DNA from: Romanomermis culicivorax
Lineage: Eukaryota; Nematoda; Enoplea; Mermithida; Mermithidae
Reading direction: 5' to 3'
NCBI GenBank assembly: GCA_963922205.1
Contig: CAWUHX010000166.1
Span: 248,001-312,000 of the forward strand
Length of the DNA stretch: 64,000 bases
The position numbers and the translations under genes were made by a program. Below the pieces are notes generated by a model. That model saw only the letters and a list, made by a program, of their open reading frames with translations. It was not told the origin of the DNA and made no database searches. Of this stretch, positions 39,901 to 41,519 are shown in pieces; the stretch's first letter is position 1, and every line of letters starts with the position of its first letter.

Positions 39901-40676
39901 TTCGTAAAAGCTTAGCATTTAGGCTTTTTAGACATTATAAAAACTATTTTAATTGTTGTTAAAAAACTTAAGATTCTATTCTACTGCAACAGGACGTTAC
40001 AAACGAAGATCAACGCCTCCTTCCAAAACGAGTCTTTTCGGCATCTGCGCGAGAAAGGCCTCGGCCTGGCGATTATTTCAGTCGTCAAAATGAAATGAAA
40101 TCGGCGTTCAAAGCTGGCTCAGATCAGAAAACAGCGACATTTTTACAAGCCGAAACAGAACCGCTCAAGCGACGTAACGATTCTTCGAAATTAAACGGAC
40201 AAAAAGTTAGCAGAGCCGAGTAAGAATTTACATCAAGTTGCGCGATAAATAAAATGTTTTTCACAGAAAATTTTCAATTGATCCGAAACCTTTTGGTGGG
40301 TGAAAGTTCAGAAATCTGAAAATCTTTTTTGGGCCAAAAAATAGACGCAAGCAAGCGAAAAAGAACGGGTCGACAGTTACTGTAGCAACGTTCCGTTTCC
40401 TGTACGCTTCATAGACAATCCTGTGTTTCTTTTGGATGACCTTCGTTCATAGTTTCTCAATTTTCTTGGCTGTAAATTTCCAACTTCTTCGAGGTAGCCA
40501 TAGTATCAAATTTTTGGGAATTAGATTTGACTGAAGAAAACATTGAAGAAGTTTTTATTTCTCGTCCTGTATTGATATTTTGTTCTTTAAGACCTGGAGA
40601 TCGAAATGGGATACATTCGTCAGTGAAGTTACCGGCATATACTTCCAAATCATGCTTCAAAGAGTCAGCTCTGTGA
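144..40676 (+). CDS. T-type (Cav3) voltage-gated calcium channel alpha-1 subunit, domains II-IV, spliced, 5' end outside window
   Basis: This is the pore-forming subunit of a low-voltage-activated calcium channel in the plasma membrane of excitable cells. The translated exons give, in order: an acidic end of the I-II linker, domain II S1-S6, a long II-III linker, domain III S1-S6, a short charged III-IV linker, domain IV S1-S6 and a cytoplasmic tail. Arginine-rich S4 segments are seen in all three domains ([49 protein letters not shown]). The pore loops read TQEDWN, ASKDGW and TGDNWN, giving E, D, D. This and the motifs GMNLFGCKF and [18 protein letters not shown] mark Cav3 rather than Cav1/Cav2 or NALCN. 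Every predicted junction is GT...AG with matching phase, and the exons sum to 1,670 codons including a stop. Domain I and the gating-brake part of the I-II linker are not in the window. The 3' end is uncertain (see the last three exons). It may be an orthologue of invertebrate Cav3 genes such as nematode cca-1, but I cannot fix the species. Confidence 0.96.
405..1273 (+). other. Intron with a TA microsatellite
   Basis: GTCAGT...TTTTAG intron between the S1 and S2 exons. It holds a TA dinucleotide tract (separate entry). I see nothing else in it. Confidence 0.85.
797..915. repeat. TA-rich microsatellite
   Basis: Two runs of alternating TA are separated by a short stretch of AAATATG-like sequence, for about 120 bases in all. 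The minus-strand open frame across it (poly Tyr-Ile) is an artefact of the repeat. Confidence 0.95.
1274..1425 (+). CDS. Cav3 exon: domain II S2 and start of S3
   Basis: The acceptor is CATTTTAG and the donor AG|GTTTGC. The peptide begins [17 protein letters not shown], continues with S2 ([19 protein letters not shown]), and ends [10 protein letters not shown]. It aligns with the vertebrate segment from the S1-S2 loop to NIFDG in S3. The exon runs from phase 0 to phase 2; the last two bases AG join T of the next exon to give Ser (IVVL-S-LWEI). Confidence 0.93.
2614..2862 (-). repeat. 3' LTR of the gypsy element
   Basis: Direct repeat of 7580-7860. On the minus strand it starts TGTGTTTGCACGTGC and ends CCCACACA, the usual TG...CA. 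It is about 30 bases shorter than the partner because a stretch around ATTTATACATGAAATAAG is missing. Confidence 0.88.
3118..3900 (-). pseudogene. gypsy integrase, broken
   Basis: The minus-strand translation shows a His/Cys zinc-binding N terminus (HKGHPSIV... HCQGCQ, reaching about 3960), then the catalytic core with IDITGSF and VSDNGPEY carrying the first two Asp. The third catalytic residue is gone: [12 protein letters not shown] has Lys where the family has Glu. In-frame TGA codons interrupt the protein just before [11 protein letters not shown] and after SSFPQV, and the C-terminal part runs to 3118. The first TGA sits where gypsy integrases have the second Trp of WWPG. The core is clear; the protein cannot be active. 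Confidence 0.88.
4198..4635 (+). mobile_element. hAT-like MITE, family A (CATACATGTAAC ends), inserted in the gypsy element
   Basis: It starts CATACATGTAAC and ends TTACATGTATG. The flanks are TTTTTAAG and TTTGTAAG, an 8-base duplication with one mismatch. The body has G-runs (AGTCTGGGGGGGG), poly-A/T stretches and a palindromic CCATATGGCTAGCCATTGG. Full or partial copies occur at 13213, 31743, 38907, 20557, 9230 and 24340. It encodes nothing and separates RNase H from integrase of the host retrotransposon. Confidence 0.85.
4640..5300 (-). pseudogene. gypsy RNase H, broken
   Basis: The minus-strand frame contains [15 protein letters not shown], matching the first catalytic Asp block of Ty3 RNase H, and further on [14 protein letters not shown], matching the FTLxTDHxAL block. 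TGA stops fall after SQIA and just before KFTLITD. The N-terminal part joins the reverse transcriptase through a connection domain ([18 protein letters not shown]) containing frame breaks. Confidence 0.85.
5410..6012 (-). pseudogene. gypsy reverse transcriptase, catalytic motif altered
   Basis: An open 200-codon frame has the Ty3/gypsy RT blocks in order: [49 protein letters not shown] (first catalytic Asp present), [14 protein letters not shown] and [10 protein letters not shown]. The last is the YxDD box, but the second Asp is Asn (codon AAC), which would abolish catalysis. [13 protein letters not shown] is a degraded form of the usual LPFGLxNAPATFQ. Confidence 0.92.
6290..6445 (-). pseudogene. 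gypsy aspartic protease fragment
   Basis: The minus-strand reading gives [15 protein letters not shown] followed by [19 protein letters not shown] with a following hydrophobic Ser/Leu stretch is the retropepsin active-site loop. It lies between the zinc knuckle (6507 up) and the RT, as expected. The frame differs from the longest open frame here, so frameshifts flank it. Confidence 0.72.
6507..7324 (-). pseudogene. gypsy gag with zinc knuckles, frameshifted
   Basis: The minus-strand frame from about 7324 gives a capsid-like region ([20 protein letters not shown], then [18 protein letters not shown]), which is then broken by frame changes. Near the 3' end (6507-6635) there are two Cys/His clusters, [17 protein letters not shown] and [16 protein letters not shown]. 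The second is a zinc knuckle with five instead of four residues before His. The frame then ends in TGA at 6507. Confidence 0.75.
7580..7860 (-). repeat. 5' LTR of the gypsy element
   Basis: Direct repeat of 2614-2862, with the same TG...CA ends on the minus strand. Immediately inside it on the minus strand lies TGGCACAGAAAG, which starts with the TGG typical of a tRNA primer binding site. Confidence 0.87.
8074..9158. other. Intronic stretch without recognised feature
   Basis: AT-rich sequence with no long open frame, no clear inverted repeat and no exon-like segment that I can see. Confidence 0.5.
9230..9540 (+). repeat. Family A MITE, 5'-truncated copy
   Basis: It shares ATGTATTCATGACGCGAAGC, the TTTTTCTCACCAAAAGTATG stretch, GGCTAGCCATATGGCCGACG and the 3' end CCCCACTTGCATGTATA with the copies at 4198 and 31743. 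The CATACATG left end is missing. Confidence 0.75.
10564..11403. mobile_element. AGCTGCAGCTTAA foldback element (family F), long copy
   Basis: The ends are GGGGCCGGTTTCATCAAAG and CTTTGATGAAATCGGCCTC, an inverted pair. Both arms are built from repeats of AGCTGAGCTGCAGCTTAA-like units broken by CTCTATATGTTAT and TTCTCGACATG. The loop contains another palindrome (10836-11190). Shorter copies lie at 36755 and 44726. Confidence 0.85.
10836..11190. repeat. Inner palindrome inside the foldback
   Basis: The left arm has CCATGGCGCATTGCGCGGAC, ACCCGAAAATTTTTCATTCG and GCAAAGTTCC. The right arm has the complements in reverse order (GGCAAAGTTCCAACAAAG, CGAACGAAAAATTTTCGG, GGGTAATGCGCCATGG). It interrupts the foldback and has no coding potential. 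Confidence 0.8.
12490..12675 (+). CDS. Cav3 exon: domain II S3 end, S4 voltage sensor, S5
   Basis: The acceptor is GTTTTTAG and the donor AG|GTATTG. The peptide reads [18 protein letters not shown], then [20 protein letters not shown] (S4 and S4-S5 linker), then [18 protein letters not shown], then IFIF (S5). Arg/Lys at every third position marks the voltage sensor. The exon runs phase 2 to phase 2, so the terminal AG can join C of either turret exon downstream to give Ser. Confidence 0.95.
13213..13631 (-). mobile_element. Family A hAT-like MITE, reverse orientation
   Basis: It begins CATACATGTAATTGGGGG and ends GTTACATGTATG. The flanks TAGACCAT (13205-13212) and TAGACTAT (13632-13639) are an 8-base duplication with one mismatch. 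The body is the reverse complement of the copy at 31743, including CCATATGGCTAGTCATTGG. Confidence 0.88.
13640..14065. repeat. Degenerate AATCAACCAACC minisatellite
   Basis: About 425 bases are built from AATCAACC, GAATCAACCAGCCAA and CAACCATTAACC-like units with a 4-base underlying period and many substitutions. The open frames across it are low-complexity artefacts. Confidence 0.85.
16031..16337 (+). repeat. Family B repeat (GCACGGCAAGAATTTTCCAG...CATGTGCACGTATG)
   Basis: It shares CACGGCAAGAATTTTCCAG, AAGTTCCGCAAGCATGTTTT and the CCCCCTCCCATGTGCACGTATG-type end with copies at 45955, 46208 and, inverted, at about 48600-48745. An internal TTTTTCCAG-like unit is repeated three times (16214-16300). 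It encodes nothing. Confidence 0.75.
17538..17667 (+). CDS. Cav3 alternative exon 'a': domain II S5 end, tri-cysteine turret, pore helix
   Basis: The acceptor is TTGTTGTAG and the donor CAG|GTATAT; phase 2 to phase 0. The peptide starts [20 protein letters not shown] and ends [21 protein letters not shown], feeding directly into ILTQEDWN of the next constitutive exon. The extracellular turret between S5 and the pore helix has three cysteines. Like the exon at 17894 it is 1 mod 3 in length, so only one of the two can be included. It corresponds to exon 12a/12b of snail Cav3, where the choice changes sodium permeability (family knowledge). Confidence 0.93.
17894..18050 (+). CDS. Cav3 alternative exon 'b': domain II S5 end, penta-cysteine turret, pore helix
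   Basis: The acceptor is AATCTTAG and the donor CAA|GTAAGT; phase 2 to phase 0, the same as the exon at 17538. The peptide starts [20 protein letters not shown], continues [20 protein letters not shown] and ends [12 protein letters not shown]. It has five turret cysteines and is nine codons longer. The first Cys of version 'a' (FGCKF) is Gly here (FGGRF). If spliced after exon 'a' it would be read out of frame and stop at the 15th codon. The two versions share only the S5 end, KNFD and LTVFQ, so the duplication is old. Confidence 0.92.
18151..18716 (+). other. Intron remainder before the domain II filter exon
   Basis: No feature is supported. A 24-base exon-like segment at 18151-18174 is discussed under rejected items. 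An open frame at 18342-18614 has no similarity I recognise. Confidence 0.5.
18717..18878 (+). CDS. Cav3 exon: domain II selectivity filter and S6
   Basis: The acceptor is CGATTTTAG and the donor GAA|GTTAGT; phase 0 to 0. The peptide starts [20 protein letters not shown] and contains S6, [19 protein letters not shown]. Glu in TQEDWN is the domain II filter residue. This exon is shared by both turret versions. Confidence 0.96.
19329..19518 (+). CDS. Cav3 exon: charged start of the II-III linker
   Basis: The acceptor is TTATTCAG and the donor GAG|GTATAT; phase 0 to 1. About 25 residues are almost only Glu, Lys and Arg ([20 protein letters not shown]), a likely helix continuing from S6, then [20 protein letters not shown] and a Cys/Ser tail. 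Confidence 0.85.
19627..19656 (+). CDS. Candidate 30-base cassette microexon in the II-III linker
   Basis: An AAATTTAG acceptor and an A|GTAAGT donor enclose 30 bases. In the phase left by the previous exon they read [10 protein letters not shown] with no stop and return phase 1 for the exon at 19827. A length divisible by three would make inclusion optional. The pyrimidine tract upstream is weak. Confidence 0.5.
19827..20125 (+). CDS. Cav3 exon: II-III linker
   Basis: The acceptor is ACTTTTAG and the donor TCG|GTAAGT; phase 1 to 0. It encodes [20 protein letters not shown] followed by a Pro/His/Gln/Ser-rich cytoplasmic stretch ([18 protein letters not shown]) and ends [11 protein letters not shown]. 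Linker sequence is poorly conserved, so the assignment rests on splice sites, phase and position. Confidence 0.8.
20557..20690 (+). repeat. Family A MITE, 3'-truncated copy
   Basis: It starts CATACATGTGACGGAGCC and continues with the CTGGGGC and AAGGGGTCTCTGAAG parts of the family, then diverges into a TTTTTCTGCACAGTGCAG motif that recurs at 34541 and 63505. Confidence 0.65.
20736..20962 (-). repeat. tRNA-related SINE-like copy
   Basis: On the minus strand it starts GTTGTAGTGGTGCGTCCGG, passes TGCCCCGCACTCACCACTAC, then a tRNA-like block (GGTGGCTCGGTTAGCACAG...GTCTGCCCTATGTGCAG) and ends TCTGACGCGCCGGCCACATG. It has the same layout as 22128-22333. Confidence 0.8.
21250..21294 (+). CDS. Candidate 45-base cassette exon in the II-III linker
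   Basis: A strong acceptor (TTTTCTGCTTCTTTTTAG) and a GAG|GTGAAA donor enclose 45 bases that read [15 protein letters not shown] in phase 0, the phase on both sides of this intron. It has no stop and is divisible by three, so it could be optional. The hydrophobic content is unusual for this linker, so it may be chance. Confidence 0.3.
22018..22083 (+). repeat. 3' fragment of the SINE-like element
   Basis: GGGTTTGAGTTCCTCATTGA, then GCATTATTTTTCTGACGCGC, then CAGCTATGTGGATTTGGGC match the 3' part of 22128-22333. The first half is missing. Confidence 0.75.
22128..22333 (+). repeat. tRNA-related SINE-like element, best copy
   Basis: A leader (TTGTAGTGGTGCATCTGGC...CCCGCACTCACCACCACCAC) of about 90 bases precedes a tRNA-like block: D-arm/A-box TGGCTCAGTTAGCGCAGTTG, a perfect 5-bp anticodon stem TCTGC/GCAGA with loop CTTGTAT (anticodon UGU), and T-arm/B-box GAGAGTTCGAGCCCCTC. 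A tail TTTTTCTGACGCGCCGG follows. The acceptor stem does not pair, so it is not a working tRNA. Related copies are at 20736 (minus), 50585 (minus) and 22018. Confidence 0.82.
23691..23887 (+). CDS. Cav3 exon: II-III linker, Ser/Pro-rich
   Basis: The acceptor is CTCTCTGAAG and the donor AG|GTATAG; phase 0 to 2. It encodes [39 protein letters not shown] and ends [11 protein letters not shown] after splicing. A second open frame overlaps it, but only this frame fits the phases on both sides. Confidence 0.72.
24340..24545 (+). repeat. Family A MITE, 5'-truncated copy
   Basis: It shows the AAAAATTGACATTTTTCAG motif and the terminal CTCCCACTTGCATGCATG typical of the family; the left part is missing. 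Confidence 0.6.
24699..25094 (+). CDS. Cav3 exon: II-III linker
   Basis: The acceptor is CTGTCGCACAG and the donor AG|GTTTGT; phase 2 to 2. It is the only upstream AG that fits both the phase and the absence of stops. The peptide starts [20 protein letters not shown] and later has an acidic stretch ([20 protein letters not shown]) and a Ser-rich end ([13 protein letters not shown]). The exact start is less certain than the end. Confidence 0.75.
25676..28092. mobile_element. 2.4-kb hAT-like TIR element
   Basis: The left end CAGGGTGTCCAGCAACCTGG, followed by TACCTGGAAAAGTCATGG, mirrors the right end (GTCAAGGAATTTCATTTCGG...GATACTCTG). CAGGG ends with CCTGGAAAAGTC are typical of animal hAT elements. 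No transposase frame is left. The flanks TTACTAAC and TACTACAG do not give a clean duplication. Confidence 0.65.
26869..27814. mobile_element. MITE with about 95-bp TIRs, nested in the hAT-like element
   Basis: TGATTAGCACAAGTCCCATT, GTATTACTCTTTCTTAGCCC and TTTTCATTAGCACCGTGC on the left reappear inverted at 27710-27814 (ATGGTGCTAATGAAGTAGG, GTGCTAAGAAAAAGTAATAC, GTGCTAATGCGACTTTTGC). The interior includes a short tandem duplication, ATGTGACTCTGTAAATGTGT (27528-27565). Confidence 0.75.
28624..28773 (+). CDS. Cav3 exon: II-III linker
   Basis: The acceptor is AACGTCTTCAG and the donor AG|GTCAGA; phase 2 to 2. It encodes [20 protein letters not shown] and ends [17 protein letters not shown]. 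Its position and phase fit the linker; it has no known domain. Confidence 0.78.
28774..28821 (+). other. 48-base mini-intron
   Basis: GTCAGA...CTTTATAG. Its length is divisible by three, but the retained reading has an in-frame TGA, so it must be removed. It is the shortest intron of the gene. Confidence 0.8.
28822..29095 (+). CDS. Cav3 exon: end of the II-III linker
   Basis: The donor is ACT|GTAAGT; phase 2 to 0. It encodes [20 protein letters not shown], then a basic block ([19 protein letters not shown]) and a helical Gln/Glu/Lys stretch ([18 protein letters not shown]) leading to domain III. Confidence 0.88.
29205..29417 (+). CDS. Cav3 exon: pre-S1 region and S1 of domain III
   Basis: The acceptor is TTAATTTGCAG and the donor ATA|GTAAGA; phase 0 to 0. 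It encodes [20 protein letters not shown], a basic stretch ([16 protein letters not shown]) and S1, [29 protein letters not shown] matches AMERPKIDP of vertebrate Cav3. Confidence 0.94.
29704..29957 (+). CDS. Cav3 exon: domain III S2, S3 and S4
   Basis: The acceptor is CCTTTTTAG and the donor CG|GTAAGT; phase 0 to 2. S2 is [20 protein letters not shown], then a loop, S3 ([18 protein letters not shown]) and S4 ([15 protein letters not shown]). Confidence 0.96.
29958..31368 (+). other. Intron with a GCGCAAATG-rich element
   Basis: It contains the repeat element at 30277-30500. The rest shows no feature I can support; open frames at 30946-31229 are not recognisable. Confidence 0.7.
30277..30500. 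repeat. MITE made of repeated GCGCAWWTG units
   Basis: The ends GTGTAGCCAATTGCGC and GGCGCATATGGCTACA are inverted copies. Between them a nine-base unit of the form GCGCAATTG, GCGCATTTG or GCGCAAATG recurs about ten times at 10-25 base spacing. No coding potential. Confidence 0.75.
31369..31723 (+). CDS. Cav3 exon: domain III S4-S5 linker, S5, turret and pore loop
   Basis: The acceptor is CTTATTTAG and the donor CAG|GTATAT; phase 2 to 0. It encodes [21 protein letters not shown]5 ([20 protein letters not shown]) and the pore loop ending [20 protein letters not shown]. Asp in SKDGW is the domain III filter residue. It is the longest exon of the transmembrane part. A MITE starts 19 bases after the donor. 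Confidence 0.97.
31743..32182 (+). mobile_element. Family A hAT-like MITE with a perfect 8-bp duplication
   Basis: The ends are CATACACGTAACGGAGCCCC and CCCAATTACATGTATG. Both flanks are ATGCTACT (31735-31742 and 32183-32190). This exact duplication defines the 440-base element and points to hAT-type transposition. The body has GGTCTGGGG, TTTTCGGTCTTTTTAGGG-type and CCATATGGCTAGCCATTGG segments. Confidence 0.93.
32387..32603 (+). CDS. Cav3 exon: domain III S6 and III-IV linker
   Basis: The acceptor is CAAATTTTAG and the donor A|GTTAGT; phase 0 to 1. It encodes [20 protein letters not shown], then [20 protein letters not shown] and a highly charged helix ([19 protein letters not shown]). It aligns with the vertebrate stretch from NHNPWMLLYF to LRRLEKKRR. 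Confidence 0.96.
32828..33089 (+). CDS. Cav3 exon: domain IV S1 and S2
   Basis: The acceptor is ATTTTGCAG and the donor AG|GTAAAT; phase 1 to 2. It encodes [21 protein letters not shown]1 ([20 protein letters not shown]) and S2 ([20 protein letters not shown]). [10 protein letters not shown] corresponds to TMAMEHYQQP in vertebrates. Confidence 0.96.
33434..33564 (+). CDS. Cav3 exon: domain IV S3 and first half of S4
   Basis: The acceptor is TGCTTTTCAG and the donor G|GTAAAC; phase 2 to 1. It encodes [20 protein letters not shown] and [16 protein letters not shown], nearly identical to the vertebrate [18 protein letters not shown]. Confidence 0.97.
33786..35173. mobile_element. 1.39-kb TIR element with 5-bp ACTCT duplication
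   Basis: The ends GCAGGCTTTTTTTGGTTTG and ATGACTAAAAAAAGCCTGC are inverted copies, followed inward by repeated AGGAGCCAAAATTTTTAGG-like units on both sides. The flanks are ACTCT at 33781-33785 and 35174-35178. No transposase frame is visible. It fills most of the intron between the two halves of domain IV S4. The superfamily is undecided. Confidence 0.8.
34540..34852. repeat. GTGTTTTTTCTGCAC MITE nested in the 1.39-kb element
   Basis: GTGTTTTTTCTGCACGGTGC on the left is mirrored by GGTGCATAAAAAACAC on the right, with AGACTTTT and GCACTGTGCA also inverted. Related fragments occur at 20655 and 63505-63620. Confidence 0.65.
35230..35379 (+). CDS. Cav3 exon: domain IV S4 end, S4-S5 linker and S5
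   Basis: The acceptor is ATCCTTTACAG and the donor G|GTAAAT; phase 1 to 1. It encodes [20 protein letters not shown], then [20 protein letters not shown] and [10 protein letters not shown]. It aligns almost gap-free with vertebrate Cav3. Confidence 0.97.
36403..37436. mobile_element. GGGGCCGGTTGCATA TIR element, 1.0 kb
   Basis: The ends GGGGCCGGTTGCATAAAA and TATTGCAACTGGCCCC are inverted, followed inward by GTTTAAGTCCGAGCTCGCGA on the left and its inverted counterpart (CGCGAACTCGGACTTAAAC) on the right. It holds the short foldback at 36755-36963. No coding frame; target duplication unclear. Confidence 0.72.
36755..36963. mobile_element. AGCTGCAGCTTAA foldback (family F), short copy
   Basis: The ends are GGGCCGGTTTCATCAAAG and CTTTGATGAAACCAGCCC. 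The inner arms are CAGCTCAGCTGCATCTGAAC and GCTTAAGCTGCAGCTCAGC. It is a compact version of the copy at 10564. Confidence 0.83.
37834..37970 (+). CDS. Cav3 exon: domain IV pore loop with filter Asp
   Basis: The acceptor is TATGGCTGCAG and the donor AAA|GTAAGA; phase 1 to 0. It encodes [20 protein letters not shown], then [20 protein letters not shown], then NGIMK. Asp in TGDNW is the domain IV filter residue. [14 protein letters not shown] parallels the vertebrate CDETHPCEGLGRHA. Confidence 0.97.
38096..38203 (+). CDS. Cav3 exon: domain IV post-pore loop and start of S6
   Basis: The acceptor is CTATTTTTCAAG and the donor CAA|GTAAAA; phase 0 to 0. It encodes [20 protein letters not shown], then [16 protein letters not shown]. 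The cysteine-rich loop matches the vertebrate DTLRDCDQESTCY region but with more cysteines. Confidence 0.95.
38264..38434 (+). CDS. Cav3 exon: domain IV S6 and start of the C-tail
   Basis: The acceptor is TTGCCCATAG and the donor GAG|GTTAGT; phase 0 to 0. It encodes [20 protein letters not shown], then a Gly/Thr/Glu-rich tail ([20 protein letters not shown]). The [17 protein letters not shown] block is the hallmark end of Cav3 domain IV. Confidence 0.97.
38652..38887. mobile_element. Short hAT-like MITE
   Basis: TAGTGATGGGCCGGGTATC on the left and GTATTCGCCCCATCTCTA on the right form imperfect inverted ends of hAT type. The interior has repeated GGATCCGGATCC-like units. It lies directly beside the family A copy at 38907. 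Confidence 0.6.
38907..39331 (+). mobile_element. Family A hAT-like MITE, diverged copy
   Basis: It starts CGTACGTGTCACAGAGCCCC and ends CAGTTACATACACG. The body has AGGTCTGGGGG, ATGGCGCGCAGCGCCG and GGCTAGCCATATGGTCGACG. The flanks no longer show a duplication, so it is older than the copy at 31743. Confidence 0.8.
39568..39870 (+). CDS. Cav3 exon: C-terminal tail
   Basis: The acceptor is TTAAACTTCAG and the donor AAG|GTATGG; phase 0 to 0. It encodes [20 protein letters not shown], a polar charged stretch, [20 protein letters not shown], a proline block ([18 protein letters not shown]), and ends [13 protein letters not shown]. No named domain. Confidence 0.88.
39993..40219 (+). CDS. Cav3 exon: C-terminal tail, with an optional stop at its donor
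   Basis: The acceptor is CTACTGCAACAG. It encodes [20 protein letters not shown], then [20 protein letters not shown], and ends NGQKVSRA plus GA. The donor GA|GTAAGA is canonical. If it is not used, the frame reads GAG TAA and ends at 40223, and an AATAAA lies at 40248-40253. The exon can therefore be internal or terminal. Confidence 0.85.
40248..40253 (+). terminator. Possible intronic polyadenylation signal AATAAA
   Basis: It lies 25 bases after the TAA formed by reading through the donor of the exon at 39993. It could support a short C-terminal isoform. AATAAA is common by chance in such AT-rich DNA. Confidence 0.3.
40592..40676 (+). CDS. Cav3 exon: C-terminal tail, last or next-to-last
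   Basis: A strong acceptor (GATATTTTGTTCTTTAAG) is followed, in the phase left by GA, by [20 protein letters not shown] and SCFKESAL with TGA at 40674-40676. The TGA overlaps a good donor, CT|GTGAGC at 40673, so the exon may instead end at 40672 and continue to 44557 in matching phase 2. The plus-strand frame from 40580 is a different reading of the same bases and does not fit the phase. Confidence 0.65.
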
Positions 40677-41094
40677 GCATTGTACAAATTACGAATTCGA
40701 TTCTCGCTCGTGCACGCAAGGCTACACCAGCCCCTGTGAGAATAGGGGAAAATTCGGCGATGTTCCCCAATAAGAGATTAACTATATACGTCTCCAACGT
40801 ACAAAAAAAGACTGCTTTATTATTGGTTTACGAGTACGGATTTTTGATTCGTAACTTCGATGACAATAGCGCGTCAAACCATGAAAAAATGTTGCTGAGA
40901 AGATCACATTTTTCGTTTTTTCGTGATATATAAAATGTACGATAGGTACTCGGCGACGGTAAAAGAAAAGCTCTTAATTTTTTTATTTAAAACGGCTAAC
41001 TTAGAAGAAAATGAACATATCGACCCGTAATTACGACCTAATTTTTTCACAGTTTGATCAGTACGACAATTGATGATTTCGCCATGGAGTAGTT

Positions 41095-41512
41095 TTGGGT
41101 CTTTTTAACAATTTTACCCCCACCGTTTTTCTGTTTTCACGCTTTTCCTGTTCTTTGTGTACACTGAGAGTAATTGTAAGTATTTTTTGCTTTCATTCAG
41201 TTCGCTTAGGCTTAGGCTTAATTTTCTTAAGTTTCTGTCCTTCCTTAAGGCCCTGTCATACTTTTTTACTTTTGGATTTTGCTCTTCTCAAAAAATGTGT
41301 ATTGGTTTAGTTGAAACCTGATGGGGCGCCGCGCGGCGCCGCAAAAATTACAAAAACCTATTCATACTTCAAAGGCGATACCGCGCGGCCCCGGCCGGCG
41401 CCGCTTTTTAGTATGAATAGAACAACCGGCGCCAGTATGACAGGGCCTTTACACAGGAAAAGCGTGAAAAACAAAAAAAAACGGTGGGGGTAAAATTGTT
41501 AAAAAGGTCCGT
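41095..41512. mobile_element. Palindromic TIR element with GTAGTTTT duplication
   Basis: GGGTCTTTTTAACAATTTTA, then CCCCCACCGTTTTTCTG, then TTTTCACGCTTTTCCTG on the left are mirrored at 41453-41512 (CAGGAAAAGCGTGAAAAAC and so on, to AAATTGTTAAAAAGGTCC). GTAGTTTT flanks both sides, an 8-base duplication. The middle is occupied by another element (41248-41448). Confidence 0.85.
41248..41448. mobile_element. GC-rich Harbinger-like MITE nested in the palindrome
   Basis: The ends AGGCCCTGTCATACT and AGTATGACAGGGCCT are perfect inverted repeats flanked by TTA on both sides (41245-41247, 41449-41451), the TWA duplication of PIF/Harbinger elements. The core is very GC-rich (GGGGCGCCGCGCGGCGCCGC) compared with the surrounding sequence. 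Confidence 0.82.
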
Positions 41513-41519
41513 AGTTTTT

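Noticed and set aside
40580..40933. 117-codon plus-strand open frame after the gene
   Set aside because: It overlaps the C-tail exon in a different frame, does not fit the splice phase and has no recognisable motif.
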